Shown: one piece after another, positions 9,172 through 18,124 of the stretch | Position numbering within the stretch: position 1 is the first letter of the stretch | How the letters are laid out: every line of letters begins with the position of its first letter | Assembly (NCBI RefSeq): GCF_015353075.1 | Contig: NZ_CP064187.1 | Location: 310,001-374,000, forward strand | Length of the DNA: 64,000 bases | Direction of reading: 5' to 3' | Source: Rhizobium sp. 007 | GTDB taxonomy: Bacteria; Pseudomonadota; Alphaproteobacteria; Rhizobiales; Rhizobiaceae | Made by a program: the position numbers and the translations under genes | The notes under the pieces: model-generated | The model's input: the letters and a program-made list of their open reading frames with translations, nothing else | What the model was told of the DNA's origin: nothing | Database searches by the model: none

Positions 9172-10095
9172 TCAGTAGCCGCGGTGGCGATCGACCAGCC
9201 CGATGGGGTCGAGGCCGGCTTGGAAGCGCTTGATGTTTTCGATCACCGCCATCGCGGCGGTTTCGGGTTGGGTGACGCTGGCGATATGCGGCGTCAGCAG
9301 GATTTTCGGATGGATCCAGAAGGGATGGTCTGCGGGGAGCGGCTCTGGATCGGTGACGTCGATCACGGCGCCTGCGAGATGCCCGCTGTCGAGGGCGTCG
9401 AGCAGTGCCTGATGGTCGAGCTGCGGGCCGCGGCCGACATGGACGAGCGTGGCACCGGCCGGGAGCAGCGCAAAGAGCTCTGTGCTGAGAAAGCCGCGCG
9501 TTTCGTCCGTCAGCGGCAGCAGGCAGACAAGAATGTCGGTGGAGCTCAGCAGTGTATCGAGGCCGTCCCGGCCGCTCAGGCACCTGATTCCGTCGATTTC
9601 GCGCGGGCTGCGGCTCCAGCCGGACATCGGGAAACCGAACGGCCTCAGACGTTCGAGCACTGCGGTGCCGAGCATGCCGAGGCCAAGCACGCCGACACGG
9701 CGTTCTTGAGCCTGAACCGGAGCAATCGCCTGCCAGAATTGTCGTCTCTGTTGCTCGAAATAGGCTGGTAGGTTGCGATGCAGCGCGAGCACGGCGAGCG
9801 CCACGTATTCCTGCATCATCCGGACGATGCCGTCCTCGACCATGCGTACCACCTTCACATGCGCCGGGACGGCATCGATGCGGAATTGGTCGACGCCGGC
9901 GCCGATGGAAAAGAGTATCTCGAGATTGCGATAGCGCGCGAGATTTTCCGGCACCGTCCAGGTGATCAGATAGCGCACCGCGTCCGGATCGACTGTTTCC
10001 GGGTCCAGTGAAAAGGGAATGTCGGGCAGTTCGTGCGCAAACGCTTCGGCGAAAATTGCGCCGCGCTTGGCGTCGGAGTTAAAGAGGAAGGTCAT
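9172..10095 (-). CDS. ghrA: Glyoxylate / hydroxypyruvate reductase A-like 2-hydroxyacid dehydrogenase
   Basis: A 307-residue D-2-hydroxyacid dehydrogenase. The dinucleotide-binding motif [12 protein letters not shown] lies near residue 140. The catalytic triad is in place: Arg in [10 protein letters not shown], Glu in DVTDPEPLP and His in LLTPHIAS. The N-terminal region (LITWTVP, then [14 protein letters not shown]) matches the GhrA branch, which reduces glyoxylate or hydroxypyruvate with NADPH. Glyoxylate would be a logical product if the FAD oxidoreductase at 11251 deaminates glycine- or sarcosine-like amines, so the reductase may clear it; this is inference. Confidence 0.87.
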   Translation of the reverse strand: MTFLFNSDAKRGAIFAEAFAHELPDIPFSLDPETVDPDAVRYLITWTVPENLARYRNLEILFSIGAGVDQFRIDAVPAHVKVVRMVEDGIVRMMQEYVALAVLALHRNLPAYFEQQRRQFWQAIAPVQAQERRVGVLGLGMLGTAVLERLRPFGFPMSGWSRSPREIDGIRCLSGRDGLDTLLSSTDILVCLLPLTDETRGFLSTELFALLPAGATLVHVGRGPQLDHQALLDALDSGHLAGAVIDVTDPEPLPADHPFWIHPKILLTPHIASVTQPETAAMAVIENIKRFQAGLDPIGLVDRHRGY

Positions 10096-10114
10096 CGTGG
10101 TTCCTTCGTGAGCG

Positions 10115-11239
10115 TCAGGCGCTGCAGCGGGCGCCGAGCGCCTCGATCACCGCCTGGCAGGCGAAGAGTTCGTCTGCGCAGATGAATTCGTCCGGCCTGT
10201 GGGCACGACCGATGTCGCCAGGCCCGCAAATGATCGCATCGATGCCCGCCCGCTGGAAAAGCCCGGCTTCCGTACCATAGCTGACGGCGGCGAGCGGCGC
10301 GCACCCGGTCAGGTCCGCGAATAGCGTTGCAAGCGGCGCATCGGCGGCAAGCGAAAGCGCCGGATAGGCACTGAGTTCCTGCCATTCAACCTTGAAGCCG
10401 TGTTCCGTCAGTGCTTCGGCCGCGGCACGGACGGGTGCGAGCAGCACGACGGGATCAACGCCGGAAATTGCGCGCGCCTCGAACTCGGCTTCGCACGAAT
10501 CCGGAATGATGTTGACCGCCTGTCCGCCCCTCAGCGTGCCAATTTGGAGAGAGGAATAGGGTGGCTCGAAAACGTGCTCGAACGGGCCTCGTGCCAGCCG
10601 GTCGGCTTCCGTCACCGTTTGGGCGAGCACGCCGGCGATGGCGTGAATGGCATTCAACCCCTGGTCCGGCCGAGAGGAATGACCGGAACGACCGTTGACC
10701 GTCAGCCGGGCGGCAGCCTTGCCCTTGTGCGCACGGATCGCGCGCATGCCGCTCGGCTCGCCGATGACGGCGCCGAGCGGGGTTTTACAGAGCTCAGGCA
10801 GGCGCGCGATCATATGCGGTACCCCTCGGCAGCCCGCCTCTTCGTCGTAGGAGAAAGCGAAGTGGATCGGACGCCGGAGCGGCGCCTGCGCGAGGCCCGG
10901 AGCGGCGGCAAGACAAGCGGCAAGGAAACCTTTCATGTCGGTTGCGCCGCGACCATATAGGCGGCCCGCTTCGGCGCGCAGCCGGAAGGGGTCGCTCGTC
11001 CAGCCGCTCTCGGCAGCCGGGACCACGTCCATATGGCCCGAAAGGATGTAGCCCGGCACGTCCCTCGGGCCGATGGTGGCGAAGAGGTTCGATCGGTCAC
11101 CCTCCGGGCCGGGAAGGATCGCGACGTCGATGCCGTGGCTTTGCAAATAGTCGCGGATCCAGGCTACGATCCCGGCATTGGGCGTCCCGACAACGGAGGG
11201 GAAGCCAACGAGCGCTTCAAGGATTTCCATTGCCTGCAT
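10115..11239 (-). CDS. ArgE-like M20 family deacylase (acetylornithine deacetylase family)
   Basis: A 374-residue zinc peptidase-family enzyme. Metal ligands and catalytic residues are visible: LSGHMDVVP near residue 70, [11 protein letters not shown] near 100, the Glu-Glu pair in YDEEAGCRG near 130, GEPSG, the dimerisation-domain motif [12 protein letters not shown] near 180, and the last ligand in [11 protein letters not shown] near 345. It removes an acyl (acetyl, carbamoyl or similar) group from an amino acid. An ATG at 11239 with GAGGA about seven bases upstream is chosen over the TTG at 11254 that overlaps the previous stop. Next to HyuAB it could hydrolyse an N-carbamoyl amino acid, but sequence alone does not separate this from N-acetyl activity. 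Confidence 0.85.
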   Translation of the reverse strand: MQAMEILEALVGFPSVVGTPNAGIVAWIRDYLQSHGIDVAILPGPEGDRSNLFATIGPRDVPGYILSGHMDVVPAAESGWTSDPFRLRAEAGRLYGRGATDMKGFLAACLAAAPGLAQAPLRRPIHFAFSYDEEAGCRGVPHMIARLPELCKTPLGAVIGEPSGMRAIRAHKGKAAARLTVNGRSGHSSRPDQGLNAIHAIAGVLAQTVTEADRLARGPFEHVFEPPYSSLQIGTLRGGQAVNIIPDSCEAEFEARAISGVDPVVLLAPVRAAAEALTEHGFKVEWQELSAYPALSLAADAPLATLFADLTGCAPLAAVSYGTEAGLFQRAGIDAIICGPGDIGRAHRPDEFICADELFACQAVIEALGARCSA

Positions 11240-11250
11240 TATTGGGGTCC

Positions 11251-12579
11251 TCAAAGCATACCCGGCTTGCCGAAATCGGTGCCGTCGATCATGCGTTCGT
11301 AACGATAGGGTGTCGGATCGACGCAGGGCGCGTCATCCCGGATGAGGTCGGCCGCGAGGCGCCCGGCCGCCGGACCGATGCCGAAGCCGTGACCGCTGAA
11401 GCCGGAGGCGATGAAAAGGCCCGGCTGCGCCTTGACCGGAGCAATAACCGGGATCGCGTCCGGGGTCGAATCTACCATGCCACCCCAGGCCTGCGCGACC
11501 TTGAGGCCGGCAAGCTGCGGATAGATGTTGCGCAGTCTTTCGAGCCCCTTGTCGATCAGGCGCCGGTCGGGCGCCGGATCCAGCACGCGGACGCGTTCGA
11601 AGGGCGAGACACTGTCAGCCCGCCAGCGCGAAAACGCTTCCGGTCCTTCGAAAAACTGACGTCCGATCGCGAAGGTGAGCCCCTTGCGGCGCGCCTGGAA
11701 GGTCGGCCAGAAGGCCTTCGCCTGCATCAAGCCCCAGGGCGCGATCTGCAACTGACCTTGACCACTCAAGCCCACCGTGTAGCCGCCGTCGAGGCGGCGG
11801 CGCAGCGCGACGTTCTGCATTGAAATTCCGCCTTCGGTCACCGCTGCGGCGGGTTCCGTGTAGAAGCACGTCGATTTCACCGAGGCCTGCAGGAAGCGGA
11901 CGCCGTGATGACGCAGCAACATACCGCTCCAGGCGCCTCCAGCGACGAGCACGGCCGAGCAGCGGATCGGGCCCCGTTCCGTCACCACGCCGGATAGGCG
12001 GCCGGCCTCGGTCTCGAATGCGCGTACGGCGCAGTTCTGCACGATGACGGCGCCGGCGCGCTGGGCGGCGCGGGCAAGAGCGGGAACCGCAAGCTGCGGC
12101 TCGGCGCGGCCGTCCGTAGGGGAATGCACGCCGCCGACCCAGTTGCGGCTGTTTCCAGGCAAGAGGGCGGCCGTCTCGGCAGTGGTTAGCATGCGCGTAT
12201 CGACATCGAAAGCACGAGCGATTTGGCTCCATTTCTCCCAACTTGCGACATCTGCTGGATTGCCGGAAGCGTAAACAAGGCCCGTGCGGCGAAAGCCGGT
12301 GTCTTCGCCAAGGTCAGCATTCAGACCAGCCCAGATACGCATCGCAAGCTGGGCGAGCGGCAGTTCGCGCGGATCACGGTTCTGCTGGCGACACCATCCC
12401 CAATTGCGGCTCGATTGCTCGCCCGAAACCAGGCCTTTCTCGACGATGGCGACAGAGGTTCCTCGGCGCGCGAGTTCATAGCCTGCAGCCACGCCAGCCA
12501 TGCCGCCACCAATGACGACGACATCGATACGGGACGGGATCGTGGAGGCACTGGAAACGGGGCTAACCGGAGGCGACAT
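11251..12579 (-). CDS. FAD-dependent amine / amino-acid oxidoreductase (DAO family)
   Basis: A 442-residue flavoprotein of the D-amino-acid oxidase fold. The FAD-binding motif VVVIGGGMAGVAAGYELARR opens it, with SSRNWGWCRQQNRD shortly after, a feature of sarcosine-oxidase-like and gamma-glutamylputrescine-oxidase-like members. The C-terminal FAD contact GLFIASGFSGHGFGIGPAAG is present. It would oxidatively remove an amino or N-alkyl group. The ATG at 12579 is preferred over the GTG at 12600 because AAGAGA-type purines lie just upstream. It is the first gene of the minus-strand catabolic run; the 227 bases before the divergent gene at 12807 should hold the promoter. Confidence 0.85.
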   Translation of the reverse strand: MSPPVSPVSSASTIPSRIDVVVIGGGMAGVAAGYELARRGTSVAIVEKGLVSGEQSSRNWGWCRQQNRDPRELPLAQLAMRIWAGLNADLGEDTGFRRTGLVYASGNPADVASWEKWSQIARAFDVDTRMLTTAETAALLPGNSRNWVGGVHSPTDGRAEPQLAVPALARAAQRAGAVIVQNCAVRAFETEAGRLSGVVTERGPIRCSAVLVAGGAWSGMLLRHHGVRFLQASVKSTCFYTEPAAAVTEGGISMQNVALRRRLDGGYTVGLSGQGQLQIAPWGLMQAKAFWPTFQARRKGLTFAIGRQFFEGPEAFSRWRADSVSPFERVRVLDPAPDRRLIDKGLERLRNIYPQLAGLKVAQAWGGMVDSTPDAIPVIAPVKAQPGLFIASGFSGHGFGIGPAAGRLAADLIRDDAPCVDPTPYRYERMIDGTDFGKPGML

Positions 12580-12806
12580 CTCTAATCTCTTAACTTTCAC
12601 GGCGGTGCCGCCGGTTCGAGCCAGTTTCGTTGAGTCTAGAGATGAACCCAGGCGTTACATGCCGAAATCGCGGAGGATTTGGTCGATTGTTGTGTTTCCA
12701 GTAGCCTCACAAGCAATTTCTGTCGGTTGCCTTGGCATACCATTAAGTCGCCCTGCCGATGCGTGATCGCGCTCGGCGTGAAGATCGGTGTTCAGGAGAA
12801 ACGCAC

Positions 12807-13703
12807 GTGGTTCCAAGGGAATCGAGAGTTGTCGACAGTTTCGATATGCGTATTGCCGATCTCAGCACCACAGATCTCGATCAACTGCATGCGCTATCGA
12901 TTTCTGTCGGATGGCCGCATCGCGCCGAAGACTGGCAGTTGCTGCGGGAAATCGGCGAAGGCATCGTTGCGATGGACGAAATCGGCCGCATAATGGGCTC
13001 TGCGATGTGGTTTCCCTATGATGTGCATTTTGCCACGATCGGCATGGTGATTACCTCTCCCCGTCTGCAATCGAACGGTGCCGGGCAGTGGCTGATGGGC
13101 CATGTGCTAGATCGGCTTGAAGGGCGTGACCTTGGGCTCAATGCCACGCGAGCCGCGCGGCGTCTGTACCAATCCCTGAATTTCACTCGAGAGGGGACTG
13201 TCTACCAGTGCAATGGCGAAGCGATCGCTCCGCCGGAACTTGATCCACCGGTCGGCAGCGTGCTGCGGGCGTTGAAGCCCGGGGATCTGGATGCCATCGT
13301 CGAGTTAGACAAGGCTGCCTTCGGTGCAGATCGCAGGATACTGCTGGCCCGACTGCTGACATGCTCCAAGGGCATCGGACTGATGCGCGGCGGCAAGATC
13401 GAGGCTTTTTCGCTTTGTCGGCCGTTCGGGCGTGGCCACGTCATCGGGCCTGTTGTGGCCGCCGGAGACGAGGATGCAATCGCGGTGGTTCATCCGCACG
13501 CCACCCGACATGCCGCCTCCTTCCTACGGCTCGACACCCGCGAAAAGGACGGGAGGTTTTCCGAGTTTCTGTCCCGCTGCGGTCTTCCGGTCTACGACAC
13601 CGTGACAACCATGTCGCTCGGGCGACGTTGGCTCGCTGTACGTCAAGGTGATGCGCCACGCGAGCCCAGAACCTACGCTCTCGCCAGCCACACACTCGGC
13701 TGA
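12807..13703 (+). CDS. Tandem GNAT-domain acetyltransferase
   Basis: A 298-residue protein with two GNAT-like halves. The first (residues about 14-145) begins MRIADLSTTDLDQLHALS and contains the acetyl-CoA region around SPRLQSNGAGQWLMGHVL; the second (about 160-285) begins VLRALKPGDLDAIVELDKAA, as in the C-terminal domain of YitH-like acetyltransferases. A GTG at 12807 is proposed as the start because AGGAG lies eight bases upstream; an internal ATG at 12846 begins directly at the first domain but has no good ribosome site. It is divergent from the catabolic run. Substrate unknown. Confidence 0.75.
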   Translation: MVPRESRVVDSFDMRIADLSTTDLDQLHALSISVGWPHRAEDWQLLREIGEGIVAMDEIGRIMGSAMWFPYDVHFATIGMVITSPRLQSNGAGQWLMGHVLDRLEGRDLGLNATRAARRLYQSLNFTREGTVYQCNGEAIAPPELDPPVGSVLRALKPGDLDAIVELDKAAFGADRRILLARLLTCSKGIGLMRGGKIEAFSLCRPFGRGHVIGPVVAAGDEDAIAVVHPHATRHAASFLRLDTREKDGRFSEFLSRCGLPVYDTVTTMSLGRRWLAVRQGDAPREPRTYALASHTLG

Positions 13704-13737
13704 TCTAACTCAATCTGTCCTGGGGAGGTAAGCATCC

Positions 13738-13929
13738 ATGGCGGCCATCCCGCTCTGCGAGCCGATCGAAATACCCGTCGTGCGTATCGAGCACGATCTG
13801 CTCGGAGACTTCGCGTTGCCTGCTGACCGCTATTACGGCGCGAGACGGCGCGTGCTTTGGAGAGTTTCCGCATCACGGGCATTAAGCTGTCGGATTTCCC
13901 GCATCTCGTATCCGCGTTGGCGATAGTGA
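13738..13929 (+). pseudogene. aspA: Aspartase (aspartate ammonia-lyase) 5' remnant, frameshifted
   Basis: A GGGAGG ribosome site precedes the ATG at 13738. The frame gives VVRIEHDLLGDFALPADRYYG, the unmistakable N-terminus of the aspartase/fumarase family, up to about 13840. One base then appears to be missing: adding a single base after GGCGCG restores GAQTARALESFRITGIKLSD, followed by FPHLVSALAIV, exactly as in aspartases. The similarity stops abruptly near 13929, about 65 codons into a gene normally about 470 codons long, where acetyl-CoA synthetase sequence begins. The rest of the lyase is gone, so this is a truncated remnant joined to another gene. It could still be transcribed and initiated, since the start signals look intact. 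Confidence 0.8.
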
Positions 13930-14211
13930 TCAAGGGACAGGGCATCTATTGCTACGTCACGTTGATGGCCGGCAACGAAGGATCCGATGAGTTGCGCCCA
14001 ACAGTTGGTGAAGCATGTTCGAACGGAAATCGGCCCGATCGCATCGCCGGAGAAGATCCAGTTTGCGCCCGGCTTGCCGAAGACCCGTTCCGGCAAGATC
14101 ATGCGCCGTATCCTGCGCAAGATTGCCGAGGACGATTTCGGCGCGCTCGGAGATACGTCCACGCTTGCCGATCCGGCGGTCGTCGATGACCTCATTGCCA
14201 ATCGAGTGTAG
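13930..14211 (+). pseudogene. acs: Acetyl-CoA synthetase 3' remnant, frameshifted
   Basis: From the junction at about 13929 the frame reads [13 protein letters not shown] and then NEGSDELR, which is the C-terminal domain of acetyl-CoA synthetase. One extra C in a CCC run near 14000 shifts the frame; removing it gives [19 protein letters not shown]. The remainder, [20 protein letters not shown] then [16 protein letters not shown], carries the conserved acetylation lysine motif (RSGKIMRR) and ends at a TAG at 14209. Only about 90 of some 650 residues remain. The lyase and synthetase pieces are in the same frame at the junction, as expected for a deletion between two formerly neighbouring same-strand genes. 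It is non-functional as an enzyme. Confidence 0.85.
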
Positions 14212-14253
14212 ACATTCTCTGTGTTGAACCTTTCTCGCAGCCCGGCATCCGCC

Positions 14254-15501
14254 CTACCGCAGAGGGTTTATCGCGGCTATCGCAGGGCGACCACCAAACC
14301 CCAGCCACTTGCCGATCCCCACCCCCGCAGCATTCCCCGTCGCCACGCACGCCGTCAGCAAATACCCGCCGGTCGGGGCTTCCCAGTCGAGCATTTCTCC
14401 GGCGGCGAAAAGGCCGGGAATGGCACTCAGCATGTAGCCATCGTCAAGCGCGCTCCATTCGATGCCGCCGGCGGAGGATATGGCCTCAGTGATGGGGCGG
14501 GGGCGGGTCAGAGGGATCGGCAGGGATTTGACGTGGCTTGCGAGCTTCGATGGGTCCTGAAGGTCGGTTTCCTTTGCGAGTTCGCGCAGCAGGCCGGTTT
14601 TGACGCCGTCGAGGCCGGCGCCTTTGCGGAGGCGGTTGGAGAAGCTGCCTTTCCTGTCCTGCCGGGCGAGGTCCTTTGAAAGGCGCTCAGTGCTTCGGCC
14701 GGGTGCGAGGTCGACAAGCAGGGATGCGGGCTTGCCGGTTTCGAGCGCGTCGCGCAGTGCTGCGGAATGGGCGTAGACAAGGCTGCCCTCGATGCCGTGG
14801 CGGGTGATGACGAATTCGCCGGGGAAGGTGCCGGCGGGCGAGGTGGCGGTGACCGATTTGAGCGGCTCGCCCGCGAAACGGCCGCGAAAGGTCTCGCTCC
14901 AATCGACGTCGAAGCCACAATTGGCGGGGCGGAACGGCGCGATGCTCACGCCCTTTTCGTGGAGCCACGGTACCCAGGCGGCATTCGAGCCGAGGCGCGG
15001 CCAACTGGCGCCGCCAAGTGCCAGCAAGGCGGCATCAGGGTGGATGACACGATGGCCTTGCGGCGTTTCGAACGCGTAGCCGCCGTCCTCGAAGCCGGTC
15101 CAGCGGTGGCGTGTCAGGATCGAAACGCCGTGGGCTTCCAGACGCGCGATCCAGGCGCGCAACAGCGGCGAGGCCTTCATGACTTTCGGGAAGACGCGGC
15201 CGGAGGAGCCAGTGAAGGTCGCGGTGCCAAGCCCTTCCGCCCAGGCCCGGACATCGTCGGGCTTGAAGCCGTCCAAGGCGGGGCGCAGCCGGTCGGACGC
15301 TTTGCCGAAGCGGGCAACGAAGCGCGTATAATCTTCCGAATGGGTGATATTGAGGCCGGACTTTCCGGCGAGCAGGAATTTGCGCGCCACCGTAGGCATC
15401 GCTTCGTAGATGGTGACGGCGTGCCCGGCTGCCGAGAGTACCTCGGCCGCCATCAAGCCCGCCGGTCCGCCGCCGATGATCGAGATCTGTTTTTTCTTCA
15501 T
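14254..15501 (-). CDS. HI0933 / YhiN-family flavoprotein
   Basis: A 415-residue NAD(P)/FAD-dependent oxidoreductase. It opens ISIIGGGPAGLMAAEVL (FAD Rossmann motif), followed by the family signature AGKSGLNITHS near residue 50. Near the middle is ALLALGGASWPRLGSN, and the C terminus has TEAISSAGGIEWSALD then GLFAAGEMLDWEAPTGGYLL, all hallmarks of the HI0933-like family. The biochemical role of this widespread family is not established. It is convergent with the acs remnant, 42 bases away, and divergent from the OsmC gene at 15617. Confidence 0.9.
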   Translation of the reverse strand: MKKKQISIIGGGPAGLMAAEVLSAAGHAVTIYEAMPTVARKFLLAGKSGLNITHSEDYTRFVARFGKASDRLRPALDGFKPDDVRAWAEGLGTATFTGSSGRVFPKVMKASPLLRAWIARLEAHGVSILTRHRWTGFEDGGYAFETPQGHRVIHPDAALLALGGASWPRLGSNAAWVPWLHEKGVSIAPFRPANCGFDVDWSETFRGRFAGEPLKSVTATSPAGTFPGEFVITRHGIEGSLVYAHSAALRDALETGKPASLLVDLAPGRSTERLSKDLARQDRKGSFSNRLRKGAGLDGVKTGLLRELAKETDLQDPSKLASHVKSLPIPLTRPRPITEAISSAGGIEWSALDDGYMLSAIPGLFAAGEMLDWEAPTGGYLLTACVATGNAAGVGIGKWLGFGGRPAIAAINPLR

Positions 15502-15616
15502 GGCTCGCCTGATACAGGATTCATATCCGCGCGTCTCCGGATTTGCGGGAAGCGCGTTCGTTGCGGGCGACCGGCAAACCCATTACTTGAGAAGTATATC
15601 AACGGAGTGTCCCGGC

Positions 15617-16042
15617 ATGACCGACCTCAAGGCAAGACCAAGACCCACGGGCGCCACCGCCGTTCTCGGGCGCACCGGCTTTGCGCATGTCACCTCGGCG
15701 ACGAAGGGTGAGCTCGACATCGTCACCAGCCCGTCGCAGCCGGGTTTCAATCCGCTGGACCTGCTTTACTCCTCGCTGTCCGCCTGCCTGGTGCTGAGCG
15801 CGCGCATCGCCGCAAGCCAGATGGGCGTCCTCGACAGGATCACTGAATTGACTGCTGACGTGACCGGCGAGAAGGCGACGGAAGGGCCTTCGCGCGTCGA
15901 GATGTTCAGTGTCGTCTTCGGCATCAAGGGCGATATCGACGAGAAGACGCGGCAGAAGATCGTGCATGCGGCGGAGGAAATCTGCACGGTAAGCAATACG
16001 ATGCGCGGCAATCCGGAATTCGCTACCGCAATTTCCGGCTGA
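15617..16042 (+). CDS. OsmC-family protein
   Basis: A 141-residue OsmC/Ohr-type protein. The segment FNPLDLLYSSLSACLVLSAR contains the cysteine of the family's active-site helix (S-x-x-x-C), and HAAEEICTVSNTMRG near the C terminus contains the second cysteine position. Members of the family reduce organic hydroperoxides or serve osmotic-stress roles, but this YhfA-like branch (which keeps a C-terminal Cys in the ICTVSNT motif) is poorly characterised. The ATG at 15617 has GGAG about nine bases upstream. Its promoter must lie in the 115 bases shared with the divergent flavoprotein gene. Confidence 0.85.
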   Translation: MTDLKARPRPTGATAVLGRTGFAHVTSATKGELDIVTSPSQPGFNPLDLLYSSLSACLVLSARIAASQMGVLDRITELTADVTGEKATEGPSRVEMFSVVFGIKGDIDEKTRQKIVHAAEEICTVSNTMRGNPEFATAISG

Positions 16043-16167
16043 ATCGCTGGGCTGTCGAATACTTTTGCCTGCCTTTGTCGTTCCTGCGCTATCGTCGGTG
16101 GCCTTCATCTGGTAATTCGCTGCCGATCGCCGCTTTCACTGCTCGCGGCGCAGAAAGCATCGAGATC

Positions 16168-17064
16168 ATGTCGCAGGCCGCTTCCGCAACCGTCGAAACC
16201 GTTCCTTCCAATCGCCTTGCCCTCGCGGCACTGATCCTTGGCGGGGCGGCGATCGGCGGCTCGCCGATCTTCGTGCGGCTGTCGGAAGTCGGACCGATGG
16301 CGACGGCGTTCTGGCGCGTCGCGCTCGCCCTGATACCGCTCTTCATCTTTTCGCTGATTAAGGGTAAGGATGCCGGGTCAAAGCCGGAAAAGCTTTCGGA
16401 CTATGCGCTTCTGGTCCTGCCAGGTGTGATCCTCGCCATGGATCTTGCTGCATGGCATCTTTCGATCACGATGACATCGGTTGGCAATGCGACGCTGCTG
16501 GCGAATCTTGCGCCCGTCTTCGTCACGGTCATTGGCTTCCTGTTCTTCCAAGCGGCGGTGACGCGGCTCTTCGTTCTTGGCCTTGCACTGGCATTGGCCG
16601 GCGTCATCATCCTGAAGGGCGGGCCTTCGGCCTTTGGGAACGGGGCTCTGCTGGGCGATGGCATCGCGATCGTCGCGGCGTTGTTCTATGCCGGATACAT
16701 CCTTGCGATCGGCAGGCTCAGAAGCCGGTTCGATACCATCCGCATCATGCTCTGGAGTACGGCGTCTGCGGCGGTTTTCGTATTTCCGCTGGCTTTCGCC
16801 TTCGAGGATCAGATCTGGCCAGCCACGGTTTACGGCTGGGCGATGGTTTTCGGTCTCGCCTTCGTCAGCCATGCAGGCGGGCAAATGGCGATCACTTATG
16901 CGCTCGCCTATCTGCCAGCCGCCTTCTCCTCGCTGACGCTGCTGCTCCAGCCCGTCGTCGCGGCAATTCTCGCCTGGATACTGCTCAACGAAGCGATCGG
17001 CCCGATGCAGGCGATCGGCGGGGCAGTCGTGCTCGCCGGGATCATGATCGCCCGGCGAGGCTGA
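16168..17064 (+). CDS. EamA/DMT-family transporter
   Basis: A 298-residue membrane protein with about ten hydrophobic segments arranged as two EamA repeats, the fold of the drug/metabolite exporter superfamily. The first repeat opens LALAALILGGAAIGGSPIFV and the second begins around GNGALLGDGIAIVAALFYAG. It probably exports a small metabolite or amino acid across the inner membrane. The start at 16168 places the first membrane helix after a short cytosolic tail; the frame is open upstream to 16075 but that extension looks non-coding. It ends six bases from the convergent gene at 17070. Confidence 0.85.
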   Translation: MSQAASATVETVPSNRLALAALILGGAAIGGSPIFVRLSEVGPMATAFWRVALALIPLFIFSLIKGKDAGSKPEKLSDYALLVLPGVILAMDLAAWHLSITMTSVGNATLLANLAPVFVTVIGFLFFQAAVTRLFVLGLALALAGVIILKGGPSAFGNGALLGDGIAIVAALFYAGYILAIGRLRSRFDTIRIMLWSTASAAVFVFPLAFAFEDQIWPATVYGWAMVFGLAFVSHAGGQMAITYALAYLPAAFSSLTLLLQPVVAAILAWILLNEAIGPMQAIGGAVVLAGIMIARRG

Positions 17065-17069
17065 CTGGA

Positions 17070-18092
17070 TCAGGCGACTGCGGCAGGCCGCACGCTTCGG
17101 GCGTCAAGGATGGCGAGCGCCTCGTCGACGGTCGCGGCAAGGGCTGCCTTTTCGGTGTTGCAGGTGCCCCAGGCCTCGATGAAGCTGCTCGTCTTGCCGT
17201 AGCTGTTGTCCAGCACGCAGTGATCGGCGCCGATCAATACGCACATGATGTGGCCGTGCATGCGGTCGGTGATGACCTGGCGCGCCGAGCCGAGCAAGGC
17301 CACGCCGCGATCGAAACGCTGCTGTGCGCGCTCGCGATAGGCAAGCTCCGTCATGCGGGCGCGTCCGCCGATCTTCCCCGACATCAGGCCCTTCAGGATC
17401 GCGGTATGCTTGGTTTGCCGCTGGAAATCGGCGGGCTCGTCCGGCCAGTCGGATTTGACGGTGCCGGGACGTCCCGTGGCAGCGGTGAGATCCTGCGGAG
17501 TTCCGACTTCCTGATCTTCGCGGAGGTTGAGCAGCAACTCGTGCTGCGGGCCCGGGCGCGCGACCGGGCCGATGCAGAAGGCCATGTCCGGGCAAAGGCG
17601 CGTTTCGCACTGGAACCAGCGGCGCGCGAATTCCAGGCTCTTCTTGTCGCGCACCAGGAGCGTGAAGTTGCCGTGCTGCTCGATGGCGCGGGCCGTGCTG
17701 TCGATATTGGCCTGCTCCTTGAAATGGATCGTCTGCGGCATCTGGACGATCGGGCGGCCCTTGAATTTTGTCAGCATGCCTTCGCGGAACTGGCGATAGC
17801 CGGCCCATATGTCGCCGAAATTGCCGCCGCCGTGCAGGAAGATGCGGCCGTTGCCAATTGTCGCGAGCATCCGCTCCTCATCGTAGGTCGGAATCTCGGT
17901 CACATAGGCCGGCCGCGTCTTGCGGCGGTCGAAATAGGCGAGCTCCCCGAGCCAGATGGCGCTGTCGCCGATATTGTAGTGGTTGGGGAAATCGAGCAGC
18001 GCGAAGCGCTCCGCCGGATCGACAAGATCGGAGAGGTTGTTTGCGATCAGACCCTGGAGGCGGTTGATGATCGTAATGTTGGTTTCCTGCAT
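17070..18092 (-). CDS. Polysaccharide pyruvyl transferase family protein
   Basis: A 340-residue protein of the ExoV/CsaB family, which transfers pyruvate from phosphoenolpyruvate to sugars of exported polysaccharides as ketals. The N-terminal motif NHYNIGDSAIWLGE, the glycine-rich IFLHGGGNFGDIW near residue 85, and the C-terminal VITDRMHGHIMCVLIG are the family's recognisable elements. AGGAG lies five bases before the ATG. It follows the flippase gene by 32 bases and the GT2 gene before that, so the three are probably one surface-polysaccharide operon. The modified polysaccharide cannot be identified. Confidence 0.88.
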   Translation of the reverse strand: MQETNITIINRLQGLIANNLSDLVDPAERFALLDFPNHYNIGDSAIWLGELAYFDRRKTRPAYVTEIPTYDEERMLATIGNGRIFLHGGGNFGDIWAGYRQFREGMLTKFKGRPIVQMPQTIHFKEQANIDSTARAIEQHGNFTLLVRDKKSLEFARRWFQCETRLCPDMAFCIGPVARPGPQHELLLNLREDQEVGTPQDLTAATGRPGTVKSDWPDEPADFQRQTKHTAILKGLMSGKIGGRARMTELAYRERAQQRFDRGVALLGSARQVITDRMHGHIMCVLIGADHCVLDNSYGKTSSFIEAWGTCNTEKAALAATVDEALAILDARSVRPAAVA

Positions 18093-18124
18093 AAAAGCTC
18101 CTGTTTGCTGGCCAGGCGGCGAAG

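Noticed and set aside
12655..12738. A 27-codon minus-strand open frame (MPRQPTEIACEATG... ending DQILRDFGM) in the promoter region between the FAD oxidoreductase and the GNAT
   Set aside because: The peptide ends like a real C-terminus, but there is no ribosome site before the ATG, no longer gene body upstream that fits a family, and it overlaps the probable promoter. Chance or an old remnant cannot be separated.
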